DNA from: an uncultured Porphyromonadaceae bacterium
GTDB lineage: Bacteria; Bacteroidota; Bacteroidia; Bacteroidales; Muribaculaceae
NCBI GenBank assembly: GCA_900548705.1
Contig: URLF01000079.1
Span: 1 to 11,631 of the forward strand
Reading direction: 5' to 3'
Length of the DNA: 11,631 bases
Shown piece by piece: positions 8,201 to 11,631 of this stretch; positions within the stretch are counted from its first letter, which is position 1; every line of letters starts with the position of its first letter. The notes under the pieces are model-generated. The model did not search any database, was not told the DNA's origin, and worked only from the letters and a program-made list of their open reading frames with translations. A program made the translations under genes and the position numbers.

Positions 8201-8583
8201 TCACAAACTGGAGCAGCGTCAAGATTCACTACTGGGGCGGCGAGAGCGCATCCTCATGGCCCGGTGTGGACATGCAGATGATTGCCTCCAACATCTATAT
8301 GTACACCTGCCCCAAGGGCACGAGCGGCGTGGTGTTCAACAACGGCGGCGGCGACCAGACCAACAACGTGACTCCGGTCGACAACCACATATACAAGGGT
8401 ACAGGCAACCGCAACTTCCAGGATGGAGGCGTTTACTCCTCATCCATCGCCGACACCTTCCATGACCTCGACGAGGAACCCGTTGAATACTACAACATCC
8501 AGGGTATGCGTGTAGACAATCCGACCCCCGGTTTCTACATCATGCGCAGGGGCAACAAGGTTCAGAAAATCCATATCTATTGA
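5275..8583 (+). CDS. Secreted multi-domain GH13 alpha-amylase with two starch-binding modules
   Basis: Extracellular glycoside hydrolase cutting alpha-1,4 bonds of starch-like glucans. It has 1102 residues. A signal peptide is cut after SMA (22/23); with no lipobox it is not a SusG-style lipoprotein. The GH13 barrel and its C-domain span about 30-645. The catalytic triad is Asp283 (FRIDTSGH), Glu323 (FGEVCQ) and Asp455 (VDSHDYG). Region I reads DVVLQH (153-158) and region IV SHD, with Gln and Ser where many amylases have Asn. Then come a chitobiase-C/Fn3-like sandwich (about 692-776), a CBM26-like module with LGEWPG (780-877), a second sandwich (881-962) and a second CBM-like module with SSWPG (967-1048). 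The end (about 1070-1102: EYYNIQGMRV, GFYIMRRG, KVQKIHIY) resembles type IX secretion sorting tails. No SusC/D genes adjoin it. It is flanked by terminators and so is probably transcribed alone. Exact linkage specificity is uncertain. Confidence 0.9.
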   Translation: MRKLTQWLIMALAMLIAMPSMAETFVGGRTDFRDETIYFAMTTRFYDGDPQNNVCTWDKQEQQIKTNDPAWRGDFAGLIEKLDYIKALGFTAIWITPVVQNGSGIDYHGYHAMDLSKVDLRYESRKEWGSAKDVKFQDLIDAAHAKGIKIVLDVVLQHTGNFGEAKLNPLFTRNQNIRNQANIEFCMIPDDKLGGASYWKLPNAGDRTQYSERWKYFKNPQYEPNNYYHHYGTGWNWDLPNRWWGQIAGDCVDLNTENNAVAEYVVECYGKFIEMGVDAFRIDTSGHISPLTFNKQFIPQFQALGEKYKNKRLNQAPFYMFGEVCQRFQGSVVYRSQPNLSSYFYTWKSDQALLDEFNGDPAWWSQQNLPEGHDTPVGPMAVCEKDTKDKPRSNNAWMVNGAWHEPDYSQASGFNVIDFPVHYSYKNVGEIQQYFQQDNYYNDASYNVVYVDSHDYGPGPNDGIRFNGGTAQWAENLSWMFTFRGIPCLYYGSEVEFQAGKVIDDGMGTPLINTGRAYFGHYLEGNVTATDFAQFTADGQVAATLKGDLAHHIQQLNKIRAAVPALRKGQYTYDGCSANGGWAFKRAYKDESYALVAVNGGATFTNVPAGTYTDIVTGKTYQGGGTITVDAPQTQGQLRVLVKDWTGGKVVEDGKFIYTTSPVAQGGNPQVSDPGTTTYYTKEDAIDETAGVLFTPAGGTFKTETLSVSATLTEGAVSGWYQVAGQQKVNLTKGNTSNFTVGAGMSYGESVSVSWGATAADGTAYDGTVTYKKVDPNAVITIYVTGKNGADISGTNLYAWTSSAPDVLGEWPGKSLTETVNVDGRNFYYATIDDAESVSIIFNRNGAQSGDIEGITEDTYFEYDGQSSATKIDVQVVKSPVVKFSPNGGTFVDNVSVTATASNATSAWYKIGNGQQININGSANFSLGAGMAIGESVTVYWSASNATETKTGSVTFKKIEEQVQPEGLTVYYDNSITNWSSVKIHYWGGESASSWPGVDMQMIASNIYMYTCPKGTSGVVFNNGGGDQTNNVTPVDNHIYKGTGNRNFQDGGVYSSSIADTFHDLDEEPVEYYNIQGMRVDNPTPGFYIMRRGNKVQKIHIY
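7348..8442 (+). repeat. In-gene tandem duplication of a (sandwich + starch-binding) unit
   Basis: Two units of about 185 residues follow one another in the amylase: residues 692-880 and 881-1056. Matching landmarks recur at constant spacing. F-(T/S)-P-x-G-G-T-F opens each unit. G-A-G-M-x-x-G-E-S-V begins near residues 742 and 928. W-P-G occurs at 811-813 and 995-997. The DNA is well diverged, so the duplication is old and the copies are not recombination-prone identical repeats. Confidence 0.8.
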
Positions 8584-8598
8584 TTCCCTGACCGCCAC

Positions 8599-8615
8599 GG
8601 AGAGATGACCTCTCC
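8599..8615 (+). other. Small hairpin just after the amylase stop codon
   Basis: GGAGAG (8599-8604) pairs with CTCTCC (8610-8615) around ATGAC, 16 nt past the stop and 18 nt before the strong terminator. It has no T-run of its own. It may protect the 3' end or be part of termination. Confidence 0.4.
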
Positions 8616-8632
8616 ATGACATACCGATATCC

Positions 8633-8663
8633 AGGCCCCCGGCGAATCCGCCGGGGGCCTTTT
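8633..8663 (+). terminator. Intrinsic terminator after the amylase gene
   Basis: A perfect 12-bp GC-rich stem (AGGCCCCCGGCG at 8633-8644, complement at 8649-8660) has a 4-nt AATC loop. A four-T run at 8660-8663 overlaps the foot of the stem. This is a strong Rho-independent terminator. The remainder of the 378-nt gap holds the spt promoter and leader elements listed separately; 8665-8770 shows nothing else. Confidence 0.9.
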
Positions 8664-8778
8664 GTATGTCGGGTGGTTGTTGCCTGTCGGACAGTTTTAT
8701 GTCCTTGGTGGCGACCTGCCCCTTGATTCTGCCATTTCGCCAATCATTGCAGAGCGTTTTTCGACATTTTTATCAATT

Positions 8779-8813
8779 TTTGCCGATTATTTCAGCAAAA
8801 ATCACTATCTTTG
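8779..8813 (+). promoter_or_regulatory. Bacteroidetes promoter for spt
   Basis: TATCTTTG at 8806-8813 is an exact -7 match, identical to the one used by the M3 peptidase. The nearest -33 TTTG (8779-8782) is 23 nt away, slightly longer than usual. Transcription from about 8820 would give a leader near 140 nt before the start codon at 8962. Confidence 0.65.
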
Positions 8814-8826
8814 TCGGCTGAATCGG
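8783..8826. promoter_or_regulatory. Interrupted inverted repeat bracketing the spt -7 element (candidate operator)
   Basis: GCTGAATCGG (8817-8826) is the reverse complement of CCGATTCAGC. The left arm reads CCGATT-ATTT-CAGC (8783-8796), the same ten bases split by four. The arms flank the -7 box at 8806-8813, one in the -33/-7 spacer and one at the transcription start. This is where a repressor or a 5' hairpin would act. Based on sequence symmetry only. Confidence 0.35.
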
Positions 8827-8896
8827 TTTCCTCTCCAGAACAGTTTCGTAAACTTCCGGGATTTCGCTGCGCCAGATATGCCACAGTCTATCCCCC

Positions 8897-8938
8897 GACC
8901 ATATCACAAAGGGGCTGTCCCCCTTGACCATATCACAA
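8897..8938 (+). repeat. 13-bp direct repeat around a hairpin in the spt leader
   Basis: GACCATATCACAA occurs at 8897-8909 and again at 8926-8938, a 29-bp period. Between them AAGGGG (8909-8914) pairs perfectly with CCCCTT (8920-8925) around a CTGTC loop. The second copy ends 23 nt before the spt start codon. It could be a local duplication, a binding site pair, or a leader structure affecting translation. Confidence 0.6.
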
Positions 8939-8961
8939 GGAAAAGTTATTATACACAAGCT

Positions 8962-10149
8962 ATGAAGTTGCTTCAAGCCAAGTTAGCCAAATACACCGCG
9001 CCTCAGGAGGCCAAGGCCGCAGGCGTCTACCCCTATTTCCGCGCCATCGAGAGCGAGCAGGAACCTGAAGTCATCATCAACGGACGCAAAGTGCTGATGT
9101 TCGGCTCAAACTGCTATTCAGGTCTCGTCAGCGACCCCCGCATCAAGGAAGCAGCCATTGAAGCCACCCGTAAATATGGCACAGGATGCGCAGGCTCCCC
9201 CTTCCTCAACGGCACACTCGACCTCCACAAGAAACTCGAACGCCGAATCGCCGAGTATATCGGCAAGGAGGATGTGATGATTTACTCCACCGGTTTCGAG
9301 GTGAACCTCGGTGTGGTTTCCTGCCTGACAGGCCGCGAGGACTACATCATCTATGACGAGCAAGACCACGCCTCCATCATCGAAGGGCGCCGTCTGAGCT
9401 TCTCCACCTGCCTCAAATACAAACACAACGATATGGAGTCGCTCGAAAAGCAGCTCCAGCGTTGCGAGCCCGACAAGGTGAAGCTCATCGTCACCGACGG
9501 TGTGTTCTCAATGGAAGGTGACGTCGCCAACCTCCCCGAAATCGTCCGTCTGGCCAAGAAATACAACGCCGCCGTGATGGTGGACGAAGCCCACGGTATC
9601 GGAGTGTTCGGCAAAGGCGGACGAGGCACATGTGACCATTTCGGCGTGACCAACGATGTTGACCTCATCATGGGCACATTCTCGAAGTCATTCGCCTCGC
9701 TCGGAGGTTTCATCGCCACCGACAAGGAAATCACCAACTTCCTGCGTCACCACTCCCGCTCATACATCTTCACCGCCTCCATCACCCCCGCCTCGACAGC
9801 GGCCGCGCTGAAGGCCATCGACCTGATGATCGAGGAGCCTGAACGTCAGGAAAACCTCTGGAAAATCACCGAGTTCGCCCTCGACGGTTTCCGCCAGATG
9901 GGATGTGAGATCGGCAACACCACCACCCCCATCATCCCCCTGTTCATCCGCGACGACTACAAGACATACACCGTCACCCGCGACCTCTTCGACGAGGGTC
10001 TGTTTGTCAACCCGGTGGTCACCCCCGCCGTAGCCCCGCAGGACACCCTCATCCGCTTCTCGCTGATGGCCACCCACACCAAGGAACAGGTGGAATTCGC
10101 CCTCGAGAAAATCGAGAAGGTCTTCCGCAAACACGGAATCATCAAGTAA
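8962..10149 (+). CDS. spt: Serine palmitoyltransferase, first step of sphingolipid synthesis
   Basis: PLP enzyme of the alpha-oxoamine synthase family that condenses L-serine with a long-chain acyl-CoA to give 3-ketosphinganine. The 395-residue cytosolic protein matches, from memory, Bacteroides Spt closely along its length: LLQAKLAKY near the N-terminus, GVYPYFR, GCAGSPFLNGTLDLH, DHASIIEGRRLSF, and an ending ATHTKEQVEFALEKI. His136 stacks on PLP, Asp208 and His211 (VDEAHG) hold its ring, and Lys242 in GTFSKSFASLGGF forms the Schiff base. This lysine segment separates Spt from 2-amino-3-ketobutyrate CoA ligase, which has GTLGKALGG-like sequence. The frame stays open upstream to about 8662, but the start at 8962 fits the family N-terminus and lies after the promoter and leader. 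Later sphingolipid genes are not in the window. Sphingolipids of gut Bacteroidales reach the host and influence its immune and lipid metabolism. Confidence 0.92.
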   Translation: MKLLQAKLAKYTAPQEAKAAGVYPYFRAIESEQEPEVIINGRKVLMFGSNCYSGLVSDPRIKEAAIEATRKYGTGCAGSPFLNGTLDLHKKLERRIAEYIGKEDVMIYSTGFEVNLGVVSCLTGREDYIIYDEQDHASIIEGRRLSFSTCLKYKHNDMESLEKQLQRCEPDKVKLIVTDGVFSMEGDVANLPEIVRLAKKYNAAVMVDEAHGIGVFGKGGRGTCDHFGVTNDVDLIMGTFSKSFASLGGFIATDKEITNFLRHHSRSYIFTASITPASTAAALKAIDLMIEEPERQENLWKITEFALDGFRQMGCEIGNTTTPIIPLFIRDDYKTYTVTRDLFDEGLFVNPVVTPAVAPQDTLIRFSLMATHTKEQVEFALEKIEKVFRKHGIIK

Positions 10150-10176
10150 AACGGAGCATCCCCTTCCCCCACGCGC

Positions 10177-10196
10177 TGTGGCCCGTCACATTTTTT
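10177..10196 (+). terminator. Weak candidate terminator after spt
   Basis: TGTG (10177-10180) and CACA (10187-10190) can form a 4-bp stem that is followed at once by six T residues. The stem is short for an intrinsic terminator, but no better candidate lies between spt and the tRNA promoter. Confidence 0.3.
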
Positions 10197-10208
10197 GGGC
10201 GGCAGGGA

Positions 10209-10238
10209 TTGATTTCTCCGAAATAATTATTAACTTTG
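10209..10238 (+). promoter_or_regulatory. Promoter for tRNA-Leu
   Basis: TAACTTTG (10231-10238) is an exact -7 match. A partial -33 (TTG at 10209-10211) lies 19 nt upstream. Expected start near 10245, about 45 nt before the tRNA 5' end. Confidence 0.6.
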
Positions 10239-10288
10239 CCCGCAAGGTGGCCATTGACAACAGAGGTCGGCCCCAAGGGCAAAGTATC

Positions 10289-10370
10289 GCGCAAGTGGCG
10301 TAATTGGTAGCCGCGCCAGACTTAGGATCTGGTGACTTCGGTCGTGGGGGTTCGAGTCCCCCCCTGCGCA
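10289..10370 (+). tRNA. tRNA-Leu (anticodon UAG)
   Basis: All parts of a long-variable-arm tRNA can be drawn. The acceptor is 10289-10295 with 10363-10369 and discriminator A10370. The anticodon stem is CCAGA/TCTGG (10316-10320/10328-10332), and the loop CTTAGGA gives anticodon TAG, reading CUN leucine codons. The variable arm is GAC-TTCG-GTC (10334-10343). The T-arm is GGGGG-TTCGAGT-CCCCC (10346-10362). No CCA is encoded. The sixth acceptor pair is A10294 against C10364, a mismatch. A terminator follows 24 nt downstream. Confidence 0.93.
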
Positions 10371-10393
10371 CACAACATCCATACATCACCCAT

Positions 10394-10424
10394 AAGGGAC
10401 GCAGCTCGCTGCGTCCCTTGTTTT
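10394..10424 (+). terminator. Intrinsic terminator between tRNA-Leu and nfnA
   Basis: A perfect 11-bp stem (AAGGGACGCAG at 10394-10404, complement at 10409-10419) has a CTCG loop and is followed by GTTTT (10420-10424). It would end the tRNA transcript. Its last T is only 5 nt before the nfnA start codon, and no promoter is visible between the tRNA and the stem. Confidence 0.85.
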
Positions 10425-10429
10425 AACCC

Positions 10430-11209
10430 ATGAACAAAATATTAGACAAAGAGAATTTCTCGGAGAAGGTTGTCAAGCTCGTTGTCGAGGCTCCGATGAT
10501 TGCCCGCGCCCGCAAACCGGGCCACTTCGTCATCGTCATCCCGAATGAGAAAGGTGAACGCATCCCCCTGACCATCGCGGACGCGGATGTCAGGCGCGGC
10601 ACCATCACACTGGTGGTTCAGGCCATCGGCGACTCCACTGCCGAGATTTGCGCCAAGCAGCCCGGCGAATACCTCCACGATGTTGTCGGCCCCCTTGGAC
10701 GGGCCACCGACATCCGTGACTACGGCACAGTGGTCTGCTGTGGCGGAGGTGTCGGTGTGGCTCCTCTGCTGCCGATTCTCAAGGCTATGAAGGGTGCCGG
10801 CAACAAAGTGATTTCCATACTGGCCGCACGCACCAAAGAGCTTATAATCCTTGAGGATCAGGTCAGGGAATCTTCCGACGAGGTAATCATAATGACCGAC
10901 GACGGCAGCTACGGCAAAAAAGGACTGGTGACCAATGGCCTTGAAGAGGTGATAGGGCGCGAGAAGGTTGACCTGGTCTGCACCATCGGCCCGGCGGTGA
11001 TGATGAAGTTCGTCAGCCTCCTGACAGCCAAATATGATGTCCCGACCATCTGCTCTCTCAACACTATCATGGTCGACGGCACAGGGATGTGTGGCGCATG
11101 CCGTGTGACCGTGGGTGGCAAAATGAAGTTTGTCTGTGTCGACGGCCCTGAGTTCGACGCCCATCAGGTAGACTTCGACGAGATGCTGATGCGCCTGCGC
11201 TCCTACTGA
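10430..11209 (+). CDS. nfnA: NfnA-like FAD/NAD-binding [2Fe-2S] flavoprotein subunit
   Basis: Small subunit of an NfnAB-type NADH-dependent ferredoxin:NADP+ oxidoreductase, often labelled sulfide/dihydroorotate dehydrogenase-like protein. The 259 residues form an FNR-like module. The FAD site has RIPLTIAD (44-51), and the NAD site has CCGGGVGVAPLLPI (103-116). Near the C-terminus, VDGTGMCGACR (215-225) and FVCVDGPEF supply Cys221, Cys224 and Cys236 for a [2Fe-2S] cluster. A fourth cysteine is not in the usual place; Asp216 is a candidate, since an acidic ligand is described for NfnA. The next gene, 19 nt downstream, encodes the partner subunit, which favours NfnA over PyrK: no pyrD adjoins it. 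The ATG at 10430 gives a normal family N-terminus but lies right after a terminator, so expression may depend on readthrough. Cytoplasmic. Confidence 0.85.
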   Translation: MNKILDKENFSEKVVKLVVEAPMIARARKPGHFVIVIPNEKGERIPLTIADADVRRGTITLVVQAIGDSTAEICAKQPGEYLHDVVGPLGRATDIRDYGTVVCCGGGVGVAPLLPILKAMKGAGNKVISILAARTKELIILEDQVRESSDEVIIMTDDGSYGKKGLVTNGLEEVIGREKVDLVCTIGPAVMMKFVSLLTAKYDVPTICSLNTIMVDGTGMCGACRVTVGGKMKFVCVDGPEFDAHQVDFDEMLMRLRSY

Positions 11210-11228
11210 TTCTATATTTCTGACACAA

Positions 11229-11631
11229 ATGGATAAGCAAACCACCATATCACCGCGCGACGCCCGCTGGCGCGAGGAGCTGCGCAAGACCCACACCGCC
11301 AAGGAGCGCATGGCGATTCCGCGTGTGAAGATGCCTGAGCTCGATCCCGCTTACCGCGTGACCTGCAACGACGAGGTCAACCAGGGTCTCTCCGCCGAGC
11401 AGGCGGTCGCAGAGGCCACCCGATGTCTCGACTGCCCCGACCCGCAATGCGTCACGGGGTGCCCTGTCGGCATAAACATCCCCGGATTCATCAAGAACAT
11501 CGAGCGGGGAGAGTTCATCGAAGCTGCCGCCGTGCTGAAAGAGACCTCCGCCCTGCCCGCTGTCTGTGGCCGCGTATGCCCGCAGGAACGCCAGTGCGAG
11601 TCAAAATGCATCTACAACAAGACGCGCCGTC
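11229..11631 (+). CDS. nfnB: NfnB / glutamate synthase small-subunit-like oxidoreductase (partial, 5' end)
   Basis: Only the first 134 codons are present; the frame runs off the right edge. The start ATG at 11229 follows the nfnA stop by 19 nt and opens with MDKQTTISPRDARW. The visible part is the N-terminal iron-sulfur domain shared with GltD and dihydropyrimidine dehydrogenase. The first cysteine group is CLDCPDPQCVTGC (Cys66, 69, 74, 78). The second is CGRVC followed by CESKC (Cys113, 117, 123, 127). Together these can bind two [4Fe-4S] clusters. The flavin and NADPH domains expected next lie outside the window. Databases often call this protein gltA, NADPH-dependent glutamate synthase; the upstream nfnA makes the electron-bifurcating NfnAB assignment more likely. 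A glutamate synthase large subunit is not seen here. Confidence 0.85.
   Translation, partial: MDKQTTISPRDARWREELRKTHTAKERMAIPRVKMPELDPAYRVTCNDEVNQGLSAEQAVAEATRCLDCPDPQCVTGCPVGINIPGFIKNIERGEFIEAAAVLKETSALPAVCGRVCPQERQCESKCIYNKTRR

Noticed and set aside
8662..8961. Upstream extension of spt by 100 codons
   Set aside because: The extension begins inside the amylase terminator and crosses the spt promoter. Homologues begin at the MKLLQ-like N-terminus coded from 8962.
8962..10149. 2-amino-3-ketobutyrate CoA ligase (kbl) as an alternative for spt
   Set aside because: The Lys-containing segment GTFSKSFASLGGF and the overall match to Bacteroides Spt differ from the kbl pattern, and no threonine dehydrogenase gene adjoins it.
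10371..10430. tRNA-associated integration site (attachment site)
   Set aside because: No integrase, no repeated copy of the tRNA 3' end and no mobile genes are visible downstream; the next genes are core metabolism.
10430..11209. PyrK, the dihydroorotate dehydrogenase electron-transfer subunit
   Set aside because: The neighbour is an NfnB/GltD-type gene and not pyrD, and the MVDGTGMCGACR segment suits NfnA.

Overview
The window looks like a chromosomal housekeeping and glycan-use region from a gut Bacteroidales bacterium. Four features point that way: Bacteroidetes-type promoters (TAnnTTTG at -7), no Shine-Dalgarno sequences, a serine palmitoyltransferase of the Bacteroides sphingolipid type, and a secreted amylase ending in a type IX-secretion-like tail. 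The fairly high GC and C-ending codons fit Muribaculaceae better than Bacteroides proper. The family assignment is inference; the order is well supported.

Layout. Bases 1-205 hold no credible gene. They contain a large nested inverted repeat (5-102), then a short palindrome and tandem 21-bp repeats that run up to the stop codon of the next gene. A leftward block (2745 to 206) encodes a hotdog-fold acyl-CoA thioesterase, the DNA-processing protein DprA (ATGA overlap with the thioesterase) and, after 111 nt, a uridine phosphorylase. A 131-nt divergent region carries promoters for both directions. Rightward from it lie an exported M3 zinc metallopeptidase (Dcp type), a strong terminator, a 1102-residue secreted GH13 alpha-amylase with two tandem copies of a (beta-sandwich + starch-binding) unit, a second strong terminator, serine palmitoyltransferase (spt), tRNA-Leu(UAG), and the paired flavoprotein/iron-sulfur genes nfnA and nfnB. 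The last is cut off by the window end.

How they work together. The genes do not form a single pathway. Amylase and peptidase are exported and supply sugars and dipeptides. Uridine phosphorylase salvages pyrimidine nucleosides, Spt commits serine and acyl-CoA to sphingolipids, and NfnAB-type proteins balance NADH, NADPH and ferredoxin in anaerobes.

I found no mobile element, CRISPR array, defence system or plainly new gene system. The points most worth checking are non-coding: the structured repeat at the left end, the terminator lying 6 nt before the nfnA start codon, and the inverted and direct repeats around the spt promoter and leader.
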